The translations under genes and the position numbers were made by a program. A stretch of DNA of 14,103 bases from an uncultured Pseudomonadota bacterium. GTDB taxonomy: Bacteria; Pseudomonadota; Gammaproteobacteria; Burkholderiales; Rhodocyclaceae. The first letter of the stretch is position 1. Each line of letters begins with the position of its first letter. The DNA lies in the NCBI GenBank assembly GCA_946479855.1, contig CAMLHL010000066.1, positions 1-14,103 on the forward strand, given 5' to 3'. Positions 6,164-12,070 of the stretch are shown here, one piece after another. The notes below the pieces were generated by a model. That model was not told the DNA's origin and searched no databases. It saw only the letters and a list, made by a program, of their open reading frames with translations.

Positions 6164-6458
6164 CCAAAAGCAGCACTTACCTTTCCCGAAGCTATTCTTC
6201 ATCGGCCTAGTGGTTGCCGGTATCGCTGCGCTATCGGGACTGGGCTACATGCTCACAACCGCCATTGAGATGGTTCGCAGTGGTCGTGGATTGGAAACCT
6301 ACCGAACCTTCTGGCTGGTCGAGTTCAATTGGTTGAGTTTCCTGGTTCTGGTGGCAGGCACGGTGCTGGCACTGATCGTGGCAGGAGTGATGCGCTTCAA
6401 GGAGTTCATGCTGTGGCGGTCGTTGGAGAAGAAGTATGGCGACATTGACAAAGACTAG
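6156..6458 (+). CDS. Small two-helix membrane protein
   Basis: This is a 100-aa membrane protein with two clear hydrophobic segments (about 13-34, LFFIGLVVAGIAALSGLGYM, and about 58-78, WLSFLVLVAGTVLALIVAGVM) joined by a soluble loop of about 23 residues. A charged tail (MRFKEFMLWRSLEKKYGDIDKD) follows. Both ends are probably cytoplasmic. The family is unknown. The start overlaps the reconstructed end of the frameshifted gene by 8 bp, and the end overlaps the secreted-protein gene by 23 bp. The four genes between type A copies 1 and 2 therefore form one tight operon. Confidence 0.65.
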   Translation: MADQKQHLPFPKLFFIGLVVAGIAALSGLGYMLTTAIEMVRSGRGLETYRTFWLVEFNWLSFLVLVAGTVLALIVAGVMRFKEFMLWRSLEKKYGDIDKD

Positions 6459-7335
6459 TCTCGGCTTGCTTGTCGCATTGGCAACTGGCTCGTTCAGCGC
6501 AGCCTGTGCCGAATCAAATAAACCTGATGTTCTTTTTTCCGTGAGGGATTACACACGCTCAGGGATTACCTATTCAGGTGCGGGAAAGAACATCAAATTC
6601 CTGATTGAGCCATTTGCGTATGTCAGCAACGGCAAACTCAGGAATCTTCCTGGCAACCTCGACCAAAAACTGTTTGATCGCGATTACTACGCCAATCACA
6701 GGCAATACACTCTGTTCGCTAGTGGCAAGCCAAGCGGATCAGTGAGCGTTCGCAAAAACGCCTTCGGGATTCAATGTGACAGTCTGGCTGCGATAGGAGA
6801 TGCCACGCCTCCCGAACTGATTTCCGGGATGCGCATGGGGTTGGCATCTAATGCCGACTTCCAGGCGATGCAATACACCAGACGTGCGCCCACAGATGAC
6901 GAAAGGGCAACGGCGCTCAAACTTGCCCAACGTATTTACGCACAGAACAACGCTCCAAAAGCTGCTACAACGAAGATTCGCGTAACAAACATAACGGTAT
7001 TTCAAGGACCAAACCGTAGCATCCTTGTGGGTAGTTTCGCCGCGAACACAATCAACAAGGAGAGCGGTTACGACCTGTCGGTTACCCATGCCGCCTTCCT
7101 TGTTGCCGAGAAGGTTGGTGAAGCCTCGTATGGAGCTACTCTCAGGTGGTTCCATGCTGACGAGGAAGCCGAGGTCGAGACACAAGACCTAGTCGATATT
7201 CTTGACATTGATGGCGATGGAGAACCGGAAATCGTCACGCAATTCGGCTACTACGAAGCGGTCGAGTATCACGTCTATCGCAAGACCAATGGCAAGTGGG
7301 TCGATTTCTACAAGCAATTCGGAGCCGGGTGTTAA
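6436..7335 (+). CDS. Secreted protein of unknown function with a C-terminal DxDxDG motif
   Basis: This 299-aa protein is the largest cargo gene. Residues 1 to about 25 (ending FSAACA) form a Sec signal peptide with a plausible signal peptidase I site. The Cys there lacks a proper lipobox, so a lipoprotein is less likely. The mature part has many strands. Near the end is DIDGDGEPEI (257-266), a calcium-loop-like pattern as in FG-GAP-type repeats, followed by FGYYEAVEYHVYRKTNGKWV. This tail is common in bacterial periplasmic proteins of unknown role. GGAG seven bases before ATG 6436 supports the start. It overlaps the membrane-protein gene upstream, suggesting a joint envelope role. The TAA stop lies immediately before the second type A repeat. 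Confidence 0.7.
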   Translation: MATLTKTSLGLLVALATGSFSAACAESNKPDVLFSVRDYTRSGITYSGAGKNIKFLIEPFAYVSNGKLRNLPGNLDQKLFDRDYYANHRQYTLFASGKPSGSVSVRKNAFGIQCDSLAAIGDATPPELISGMRMGLASNADFQAMQYTRRAPTDDERATALKLAQRIYAQNNAPKAATTKIRVTNITVFQGPNRSILVGSFAANTINKESGYDLSVTHAAFLVAEKVGEASYGATLRWFHADEEAEVETQDLVDILDIDGDGEPEIVTQFGYYEAVEYHVYRKTNGKWVDFYKQFGAGC

Positions 7336-7336
7336 G

Positions 7337-7413
7337 CCCCGTGAATAACTCAGGTGGAGGGTAGGCATGTCGAAAGTCGAGAAAGCCGAGTATGGAGCGA
7401 TTGTGAGGGTCTG
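7337..7413 (+). repeat. Type A adapter repeat, copy 2
   Basis: This copy keeps CCGTGAATAACTCAGGTGG, a TCGAGAAAGCCG-like block and GGAGCGATTGTGAGGGTCTG, in the order found in the other copies at 5455-5533 and 9730-9810. It begins two bases after the stop of the secreted-protein gene and ends 12 bp before the ankyrin gene. Confidence 0.8.
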
Positions 7414-7425
7414 AGAGGGAAGCAA

Positions 7426-7791
7426 ATGAAGCAGAGGTCATTGTGCGAAGTCTTGCAATCAACATCTGACTGCCTGTTCCCGGCAGACATGGGGGAGCGC
7501 ATTGTCTCCATCGATTCCACCGATTGTGATGGTGATACACCTTTACATGTGCTTATTTGGCGAGGCGACAAGGAGGGCGCTCTTCTGCTCATTCAACATG
7601 GTGCAGATGTAAATGCAGCTGGCGACATGGGCGAAACCCCTCTCCATATCGCGATCAGCAAGAAAAACCTCCCGCTGATTGAAGCAATGATCAAAGCCGG
7701 TGCGCGTCTGGATATTGTTTCTGAGTTTGGGCAAACAGCGCGGAGCCGCGCCAAAGAACTTGGCATCAATCTCAAGCAAATGGTGCGTTAG
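7426..7791 (+). CDS. Ankyrin-repeat protein (121 aa)
   Basis: This is a 121-aa soluble protein with ankyrin repeats, which bind other proteins. One full repeat has the consensus GDTPLHVLIWRGDKEGALLL followed by LIQHGADVN. A second has GETPLHIAISKKNLPLIEAM followed by IKAGARLD. A partial third begins FGQTARSRA. The N-terminal ~38 residues act as a cap. No enzymatic or toxin domain is present. The start ATG 7426 has a GAGGGA ribosome site directly after the type A repeat. The stop is followed after 3 bp by the DUF6869-like gene. Small ankyrin proteins often act as immunity proteins beside toxins or as regulators; here no toxin partner is visible, so the role is open. Confidence 0.85.
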   Translation: MKQRSLCEVLQSTSDCLFPADMGERIVSIDSTDCDGDTPLHVLIWRGDKEGALLLIQHGADVNAAGDMGETPLHIAISKKNLPLIEAMIKAGARLDIVSEFGQTARSRAKELGINLKQMVR

Positions 7792-7794
7792 GCA

Positions 7795-8208
7795 ATGGCA
7801 ACCGATGGCTTAAATAATCTGGCGAAAGCCTGGATCGGCTACTGGCAGGCACCCAAAGACTCAGAGGTGCAGAGAGAGTTTGAATGGGCCGTCGATCAAG
7901 AATGGGATTGGGTTCGCGAGGAACCGGAGCAGGCATGGCTGCTAATCCTGGCAATACTGAAGCTAAACAACTCTGCGGAGATCATGGAGGTTCTTTCGGC
8001 TGGGCCATTGGAAGACATCCTGGCCAAGCACGGTGACGCCTTCATTGAGCGGGTTGAATCTGAGGCCACATCCAATCCGACCTTTGCGTGGCTGCTTGGT
8101 GGGGTATGGAAGAACGCAATGACTGACGAGGTCTGGAAGAGAGTCCAAGGCGCACGGGATCGTCGAGGATGGGACGGGATTCCCATGGATGAAGCTGCTG
8201 AGAAGTAG
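7795..8208 (+). CDS. DUF6869-like protein
   Basis: This is a 137-aa soluble, Trp-rich, mostly helical protein. The pattern fits what I know as DUF6869, whose function is unknown: an N-terminal AKAWIGYWQA, then EWDWVREEPEQAWLLILAIL, AGPLEDILAKHGDAFIERVE and WLLGGVWKNAMTDEVWKRVQ. The whole domain appears intact. It follows the ankyrin gene after only 3 bp and is the last plus-strand gene before the toxin-antitoxin pair, with which it converges (5 bp between ends). The family name is from memory and not checked; the gene itself is well supported by its frame and composition. Confidence 0.65.
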   Translation: MATDGLNNLAKAWIGYWQAPKDSEVQREFEWAVDQEWDWVREEPEQAWLLILAILKLNNSAEIMEVLSAGPLEDILAKHGDAFIERVESEATSNPTFAWLLGGVWKNAMTDEVWKRVQGARDRRGWDGIPMDEAAEK

Positions 8209-8213
8209 AATTT

Positions 8214-8519
8214 TCAGTGCGCTGGCCAGTGGTCGATGGCCGGAATATCTCTAGCGTGATGCAGCACTCTGGCCACGACGACCCCATGCTCATTTGGGAA
8301 GTAGAACAGGATGTAGGGCGTCGAAGTGGGCCAGCTCCGTATGCCCGGCGAGAGTTCGGGGCGTTCACGACCCATCAGCGGTTGATCCAGCAACCGGATG
8401 GCCTCTGCCTCGATCTGGTCAAGCATGCGATCCGCCGCAGTGACGCTATCTTCGGCAACGTATAGCCAAGCCTCTAGCAAGTCATTCTCGGCACTGGCCG
8501 AATAAAAGACTTTCGCCAT
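8214..8519 (-). CDS. RelE/ParE-type toxin
   Basis: This is a 101-aa protein of the RelE/ParE toxin superfamily. The pattern is the usual one: strand KVFYSASAENDLLEAWLYVA, helices with AADRMLDQIEAEAIRLLDQP, MGRERPELSPGIRSWPTSTP, and the final strands YILFYFPNEHGVVVARVLHHARD. The helical N-terminal part and the V-x-R-V-L-H-x-x-R-D end resemble ParE (gyrase poison) more than ribosome-dependent RelE, though I cannot settle the target. The ATG at 8519 overlaps the antitoxin stop as TGATG, as expected for an antitoxin-first operon. It is read against the cargo genes. Its likely role is to stabilise the element. Confidence 0.85.
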   Translation of the reverse strand: MAKVFYSASAENDLLEAWLYVAEDSVTAADRMLDQIEAEAIRLLDQPLMGRERPELSPGIRSWPTSTPYILFYFPNEHGVVVARVLHHARDIPAIDHWPAH

Positions 8520-8791
8520 CAGGCCGACTTCGGTGACGCTAGGATCGCCCTGCCGCGCTCCTTGATGCTGGACATGCTCACTTCACGCACGCGACCGGCG
8601 TTTATATCGGCAACACCTTGAGCAATGTCAGCCTTGAGCGCAGCCAAATTGGCGGCTTGAACGCCTTGATAGGCTTCAAACAAGCGCAGTGCTTCCCGGA
8701 TCACCTCACTGGCTGAACTGTAGAGTCCTGATTCGACATGCTGGCGCACACGGCTTTCGAGTTCCGGCGGCAAAGATACGTTGAGGGACAT
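8519..8791 (-). CDS. ParD/CopG-type ribbon-helix-helix antitoxin
   Basis: This is a 90-aa antitoxin. The N-terminal ribbon-helix-helix (LNVSLPPELESRVRQHVESG, then YSSASEVIREALRLFE) binds the operon's own promoter. The C-terminal part (AALKADIAQGVADINAGRVR and after) would wrap the toxin. ATG 8791 is preferred over an in-frame ATG at 8824: GGAG stands about 7 bases upstream of it, and the family usually starts directly with the first strand. It overlaps the ParE-like toxin gene downstream by one base. Confidence 0.85.
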   Translation of the reverse strand: MSLNVSLPPELESRVRQHVESGLYSSASEVIREALRLFEAYQGVQAANLAALKADIAQGVADINAGRVREVSMSSIKERGRAILASPKSA

Positions 8792-8818
8792 TGCTGGCTC
8801 CAAGTTAATGTCAGATAT

Positions 8819-8836
8819 TGCCATTCTATGCCATAG
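8819..8836 (-). promoter_or_regulatory. Candidate operator of the toxin-antitoxin operon
   Basis: TGCCAT occurs at 8819-8824 and 8829-8834, ten bases (one helical turn) apart. CTATG-C-CATAG (8826-8836) is a perfect inverted repeat overlapping the second copy. This lies 28-45 bp upstream of the antitoxin ATG, where ribbon-helix-helix antitoxins usually bind. Binding is inference. Confidence 0.4.
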
Positions 8837-8879
8837 CAGCCAAAAATCCAGGCTGTAGCTTCTGCTGGACCTGACGCGA

Positions 8880-9019
8880 TGATTTTCAAATCCCTCCCCC
8901 GCAAATCACAACCATAGCCATCAACAGGTCGATTTCCACCTAAGACATTCACCCTGCCAACAATGCGCCAGGATGGCGCCATGGTTGATATGCCAATGGG
9001 TTTGGTGCAGGATGATGCG
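8880..9019 (+). repeat. Type B adapter repeat, copy 2
   Basis: This matches 4648-4788: near-identical over the first ~55 bases and again at the end (GTTGATATGCCAAT, TGCAGGATG), diverged in the middle. Here GCGCCA-GGA-TGGCGC at 8965-8979 adds a 6-bp hairpin. It begins about 90 bp behind the antitoxin start and ends directly before the ATG of the next plus-strand gene. Confidence 0.8.
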
Positions 9020-9292
9020 ATGGATACATCATGCCGCCCTATTGTTGGAGTGATCTATTACCTCGTTGAATACGAAGGTGATGATGGCTCCCGCCCCATT
9101 CTGACTTCTTGCAAATACTTGGAGCGGGTCGCCAAAGATGCAGAGGATCGCGAACATATTTTCACGATGGTTGGCCCTGGCTACTCCGGCGAAGAGTTGT
9201 TTTTGCGCGAACGCGACCTAGATACTGTTTTCGATTTGCCGGGACTGCTAAAGGAATTGGGCGGTTCTGTTCGTGGAGAGGCATGGCAATGA
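9020..9292 (+). CDS. Hypothetical soluble protein (90 aa)
   Basis: This is a 90-aa acidic soluble protein that I do not recognise. It starts MDTSCRPIVGVIYYLVEYEG, has a middle rich in charged residues (RVAKDAEDREHIFTMVGPGY) and ends LPGLLKELGGSVRGEAWQ. It has no signal peptide or membrane segment. The frame extends upstream to 8963, but that part would be translated from the type B repeat. ATG 9020 sits at the exact end of the repeat, with an AGGA-like site upstream, so it is preferred. The stop overlaps the next gene's ATG as ATGA, indicating coupled translation with the 158-aa protein. Confidence 0.55.
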   Translation: MDTSCRPIVGVIYYLVEYEGDDGSRPILTSCKYLERVAKDAEDREHIFTMVGPGYSGEELFLRERDLDTVFDLPGLLKELGGSVRGEAWQ

Positions 9293-9765
9293 TTAACACC
9301 GAGGACTTTGACCAGTTGTCATGGCACGACAACGCCATTCACGGCTTCCGTATCCTAGAGGCCCCAGACGATTGCTGCGGAGAATTGGTTTTCGACATCG
9401 ACTTCATCGTCGAGTGGTTGCCGCCGCAGCAGAACGTTTTCTCTTTTCGAGTCGCGCCGTCTGACCTCACATTCCATGAAGTAACCGATCTGATGATCTT
9501 GATCGACTACGCAAAGGCGAGTGCCGCAGTTCAGCCAATGACGATCAGAGAGATTCGCCGCGAAGCAGTCGTCTATTCAAATGGATATAAATCCTGGACC
9601 TGGGAGATTGAGCTGAATTGGCCTCCGAATGGGGTTATCAAATTCAACTCAAGTGGCTTCAGTCAGGCGCAGCGCATGGAGCCGGTTACAACACAGGCGC
9701 AATATCTATCGCCAGCAGAACGTCTGCAACCACCTGTGAATAACTTGGGTGGTGTGCAGCCATGA
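9289..9765 (+). CDS. Hypothetical soluble protein (158 aa), C-terminus encoded by a repeat
   Basis: This is a 158-aa protein starting MINTEDFDQLSWHDNAIHGF, followed by strands with ELVFDIDFIVEWLPP and a Trp-rich end SWTWEIELNWPPNGVIKFNS. The pattern (SWHD near the start, LVFDIDFI, alternating strands) looks like a compact beta-rich fold of the kind found near polymorphic toxin systems. I cannot name a family. After about residue 145 it reads out of the type A repeat (codons for PPVNNLGGVQP), so the last ~12 residues are not native to the domain. The natural stop was probably lost when the gene was joined to the repeat. GGAG-like sequence precedes ATG 9289, which overlaps the previous stop. 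Confidence 0.65.
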   Translation: MINTEDFDQLSWHDNAIHGFRILEAPDDCCGELVFDIDFIVEWLPPQQNVFSFRVAPSDLTFHEVTDLMILIDYAKASAAVQPMTIREIRREAVVYSNGYKSWTWEIELNWPPNGVIKFNSSGFSQAQRMEPVTTQAQYLSPAERLQPPVNNLGGVQP

Positions 9766-9810
9766 CTAGGGTCGAGAAAACCGCGCATGGCGCGATTGTG
9801 AGAGTCTGAA
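9730..9810 (+). repeat. Type A adapter repeat, copy 3
   Basis: This copy has CCACCTGTGAATAACTTGGG, then GGTGG, GGTCGAGAAAACCGCGCATG and GCGATTGTGAGAGTCTGAA, ending exactly at the ATG of the zinc-ribbon gene. CCACCT and GGGTGG pair around the TGAATAACT loop, a stronger hairpin than in copies 1 and 2. The previous gene is translated through the first 36 bases. Confidence 0.8.
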
Positions 9811-10101
9811 ATGGGTATCTCGTGTCCGAAGTGTGCAAAAACCATCAAGGCGACGCAGATACGCCAGCACTTCGCTTGCCCACACTGCGGCGAGAGGTTG
9901 AAAGCGAACACTACGGTTCCGATGATCAGTGGCATCGTGCTTTGGACCCTTGCCGACTTCCTGATCTATCCGGTCGTGTATTCCAACTTCGGCGGCGGGT
10001 GGCCTGCACATCTGGCCCGAATCGTGATCAGCGGGATAGTTGGATTTCCGCTCATGTTCTTCATTATCAGCGCGTTCAGCAACGTTGAGCGCGATGACTA
10101 A
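9811..10101 (+). CDS. Zinc-ribbon small membrane protein
   Basis: This is a 96-aa protein. Residues 5-26 hold a double CxxC motif (CPKC then CPHC, 15 residues between), typical of a zinc ribbon. It is followed by two hydrophobic segments: about 38-55 (ISGIVLWTLADFLIYPVVY) and about 67-89 (ARIVISGIVGFPLMFFIISA). A cytoplasmic zinc ribbon anchored by a membrane hairpin is the likely layout. The function is unknown. The start lies directly at the end of a type A repeat with only a weak GAGAG site. The stop overlaps the next gene's ATG by 8 bp. Cys residues and spacing are intact. Confidence 0.7.
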   Translation: MGISCPKCAKTIKATQIRQHFACPHCGERLKANTTVPMISGIVLWTLADFLIYPVVYSNFGGGWPAHLARIVISGIVGFPLMFFIISAFSNVERDD

Positions 10102-10363
10102 CCGGACATTCCCACTCCTGCCACTTGACACCCTTGGTCGCACGCTATGGGTGGGCGATGCCGTGCGCATCGAGTCGGTTGATTCCTGCACTCGCGGCCT
10201 TCCAACAGAGGATCAAAACCGGCTGAACTTGCTTGTTGGGCAGGACAGGCGGATTGTTAAGTTTGATGGCGCAGGTTTCATCTGGCTGTGCTTCAACGAA
10301 CAAGAAGGCGCTGCCGATTTTTGCCTCTTCCCCGATGAGGTGGCGCTAGTGCCTGCCGGATAG
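10094..10363 (+). CDS. Hypothetical soluble protein (89 aa)
   Basis: This is an 89-aa soluble protein that I do not recognise. It begins MTNRTFPLLPLDTLGRTLWV and has a beta-rich middle (GDAVRIESVDSC, RIVKFDGAGFIWLCF) and the end DFCLFPDEVALVPAG. The pattern suggests a small barrel, perhaps SH3-like, but this is a guess. ATG 10094 overlaps the zinc-ribbon gene by 8 bp, so translation is probably coupled. The frame extends upstream to 10040 without a better start. The next gene starts 12 bp after its stop. Confidence 0.6.
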   Translation: MTNRTFPLLPLDTLGRTLWVGDAVRIESVDSCTRGLPTEDQNRLNLLVGQDRRIVKFDGAGFIWLCFNEQEGAADFCLFPDEVALVPAG

Positions 10364-10375
10364 GTTGCTTCAACG

Positions 10376-10573
10376 ATGTTAAGAATCAAAACGGCGTTTG
10401 CCATTGTGACAATTGCGGTCGGGATTTTAATCATCCTGGACATCATATTTTCGTTGGGTTTGGAGTCGATTTTGTTCTCGCCAATTTTTGGCATTCCGGC
10501 CCTGACCATTGCCTATATCTTTGCTCCCGTGGTCACTAAACGCATTCCGTTTAAAAAGGGAATAGAAGATTAG
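10376..10573 (+). CDS. Very small membrane protein (65 aa)
   Basis: This is a 65-aa protein that is almost entirely hydrophobic apart from its ends. Two segments can span the membrane: about 7-29 (AFAIVTIAVGILIILDIIFS) and about 36-54 (PIFGIPALTIAYIFAPVV). The tail KRIPFKKGIED is basic, so the C-terminus is probably cytoplasmic. No family was recognised. It is the third gene after type A copy 3 and the last cargo gene. Its stop overlaps the stop of the convergent helix-turn-helix gene by four bases (10570-10573), leaving no room for a terminator between them. Confidence 0.5.
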   Translation: MLRIKTAFAIVTIAVGILIILDIIFSLGLESILFSPIFGIPALTIAYIFAPVVTKRIPFKKGIED

Positions 10574-11103
10574 GCCAGTGCTTCCTCTTCATCGACACCG
10601 ACCCTGCGCATCTCCTCAACCTCTGCGCTCGTCAGCTCCTTGATGACCAGCTCCGGGAGTTCCTTGTCGGTGTCGTCGATGGTCTTCTCAATGCGCAGGG
10701 TGTGACGCATCATGTCTGAGGTGTTCTTGATCGCGGTGGAGTAGGCTGCCGCCGCACGCATGACCAGAACCGCCTCCTTCAACGAAGTAGCCTGAAGATG
10801 CTCGGTAGCGTTGATCATCAACTCCCTGAGATGCGTGGCGTGGGCAAGATCGTCGTTAATGAGCTTTGCGGCTTCTTCCTTGATGGCCTCGTCTGACGTG
10901 ACACGCTTCAACAAGTCGGCCCTGGCTGTCGCCAGAACCTCCTCCTTGATCGCGCCCTTCTTCGTGCCGTGTTCAGCAAAGTGACGTTGCAATGACCGCA
11001 CACTGATCCCTAGGCGCTGGCTGATCGAGAGGACGGTGTAACCGGCCTCTCTCAATGCCAATGCCTCTGTGATCTGTGCGGGTGTTGCTGCTACCTTCTT
11101 CAT
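10570..11103 (-). CDS. Helix-turn-helix DNA-binding protein of the element
   Basis: This is a 177-aa basic-to-acidic helical protein. Residues 9-42 form a helix-turn-helix of the Hin/resolvase or terminase-small-subunit type (ITEALALREAGYTVLSISQR, then LGISVRSLQRHFAEHG). The rest is predicted helical, possibly coiled, with an acidic C-terminus (EVEEMRRVGVDEEEALA). The domain order resembles small terminase-like or replication/partition adaptor proteins. With no large terminase here, a role in element control (for example directionality of integrase or replication) is only a guess. The ATG has an AGAAGG site upstream. A possible 71-aa ORF would overlap it as ATGA, but that ORF is doubtful. Confidence 0.7.
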   Translation of the reverse strand: MKKVAATPAQITEALALREAGYTVLSISQRLGISVRSLQRHFAEHGTKKGAIKEEVLATARADLLKRVTSDEAIKEEAAKLINDDLAHATHLRELMINATEHLQATSLKEAVLVMRAAAAYSTAIKNTSDMMRHTLRIEKTIDDTDKELPELVIKELTSAEVEEMRRVGVDEEEALA

Positions 11104-11505
11104 TGCCTTCTTTCTACGGTTTCTTTGGACGCAACAAGGGCGTTTTTCAGGTTGAAGACCGAAGGTCTGAAAACCTGAAAGGTTTGATACCCATGGGAAG
11201 GCTGAGGCGTAAAACCCCCTAACCCAATCGCGACGATTAGGTCAGGTGGCCGCCGTGTCAGCCCTACCCGGTATCCCCATGGTGTAGGCTCCATTTTTGC
11301 CTCAGTCTTAGCCACAGCTTGTGTTGCGTTGATTAGCAGGAGTGAGGTCCGGCGCTACCAATCAAGCTCACTGGCACGTCCTGCGGCGACTTTTCAGCCA
11401 ACCCCGACGTTGGGAATCTGCCAGTTCTTCTATTCCCTTGCGGCACACTGTGCCAATCAATCGCGCCCGAACGTTGGGTCACCCGATACAACGCGATTGC
11501 TACAA
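11104..11505. other. Structured non-coding stretch between the two DNA-binding protein genes
   Basis: No convincing gene lies in these 402 bases. They hold several inverted repeats. A long hairpin at 11145-11180 has outer arms TTTCAGGTT/AACCTGAAA and inner arms AGACC/GGTCT. AATCG-CGA-CGATT lies at about 11226-11238 with further paired bases outside. The 13-base GGCACACTGTGCC is at 11442-11454. CAATCGCG (11458-11465) pairs with CGCGATTG (11492-11499) around a loop holding GGGT-C-ACCC. CCGACGTTGGG (11404-11414) and CCGAACGTTGGG (11467-11478) are near-direct repeats. This density fits a replication or transfer origin, or an untranslated regulatory RNA. A 71-aa GTG-start ORF (11100-11315, minus) runs through the hairpins; I give it about 0.2. 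Confidence 0.45.
11145..11180 (-). repeat. Long two-part hairpin upstream of the helix-turn-helix gene
   Basis: Outer arms TTTCAGGTT (11145-11153) and AACCTGAAA (11172-11180) enclose inner arms AGACC (11156-11160) and GGTCT (11164-11168) with a 3-base loop. Two or three unpaired bases separate the stems. On the minus strand it lies 42 bp before the start of the helix-turn-helix gene, so it may shape that gene's leader or act as a protein-binding site. Confidence 0.55.
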
Positions 11506-11892
11506 TCAATTCAGTCCCAGCATCTCCTTGTATTGTTCGACCAGGTGCGGCAGCGGCGCAGTAGCCAGGGACTTCTTGAGACTCGTCTCAATCTCCTGAT
11601 CGGTCGCACCATTGGCTTCCATATGTTGGGCTTCAAGAGCTGCGTTGGCCATCTTGGCGATAGCCATATCCAGCAAGGAATCGATGACCTGAGAGCGAGT
11701 GCCACCTTGGACATTCGCCAGTTGGTCGATGAACGCCAACTTACCACCAGACAGACTCAGCATGAACTCCGCTCGACCTTGTTGAGCTTGCTTTGCGCGA
11801 CTGCGCCTCTTGGCTTCTGCGGCAGTCATTGCCTTGTCGCCAAGAGGCTTGCGGCCTCGCTTCTTTGGAGCGGTGTTTGCGGTTTCATCCAT
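11506..11892 (-). CDS. Ribbon-helix-helix-like DNA-binding protein
   Basis: This is a 128-aa protein. Residues 10-17 (KKRGRKPL) resemble an AT-hook. Residues 22-40 form a basic helix (MTAAEAKRRSRAKQAQQGR). Residues 42-83 fit a ribbon-helix-helix unit (strand EFMLSLSGGKLAFIDQLANV, turn QGGTRSQ, helix VIDSLLDMAIAKMA). The tail ends in a short helix (LVEQYKEMLGLN). Such proteins act as dimeric repressors or partition/accessory factors on mobile elements. I chose ATG 11892 because a strong promoter lies so close upstream that the message would begin at or near this codon. The ORF as such extends to 12003, with an alternative ATG at 11922 that overlaps the -35 box. It is divergent from the serine recombinase gene, so one intergenic region may control both. 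Confidence 0.7.
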   Translation of the reverse strand: MDETANTAPKKRGRKPLGDKAMTAAEAKRRSRAKQAQQGRAEFMLSLSGGKLAFIDQLANVQGGTRSQVIDSLLDMAIAKMANAALEAQHMEANGATDQEIETSLKKSLATAPLPHLVEQYKEMLGLN

Positions 11893-11898
11893 AGCGTA

Positions 11899-11927
11899 AC
11901 CATACACTAAATTTAATGACATGTCAA
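11899..11927 (-). promoter_or_regulatory. Strong sigma-70-type promoter with overlapping palindrome
   Basis: On the minus strand a perfect -35 box TTGACA (11922-11927) is followed after exactly 17 bases by TATGGT (11899-11904). Transcription would start near 11892, the A of the chosen ATG, giving a leaderless message. The perfect palindrome TGACATGTCA (11917-11926) covers the -35 box, a natural operator for self-repression by the ribbon-helix-helix protein. Confidence 0.65.
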
Positions 11928-11946
11928 GTATAAGCATGATATAGTG

Positions 11947-12056
11947 CGCACAAGTTGTAAGTTGTGACCCACGCAGAAAACCACCCCGAAGCATGGCCCA
12001 CAAGTTACCAACTTCGATTGAGAGCCTAGCCCACGACGAGCGGGTAACTTATGAAC
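11947..12056 (+). promoter_or_regulatory. Repeated AAGTT motifs upstream of the serine recombinase (candidate binding or res-type sites)
   Basis: Between the divergent genes are repeated short motifs: CAAGTTGTAAGTTGTGAC at about 11950-11967, the inverted repeat AAGTT-ACC-AACTT (12002-12014), and GTAACTTATG near 12050. Serine recombinases often act at sites directly beside their gene, so these could be its crossover and accessory sites or operators. Which, if any, is not decided by the sequence. Confidence 0.35.
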
Positions 12057-12070
12057 CAAGGGAGAACACC

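Noticed and set aside
7786..7794. GCGTTAGGC, resembling the end of an integron attC site
   Set aside because: It lies across the stop of the ankyrin gene, and no matching GCCTAAC-type partner lies upstream in a non-coding stretch. The type A and B repeats also lack attC cores. No integron integrase is present.
11100..11315. A 71-aa minus-strand ORF overlapping the helix-turn-helix gene as ATGA
   Set aside because: It begins with GTG without a ribosome site, runs through two strong hairpins and has no recognisable pattern. Coupling with the next gene keeps it possible at low probability.
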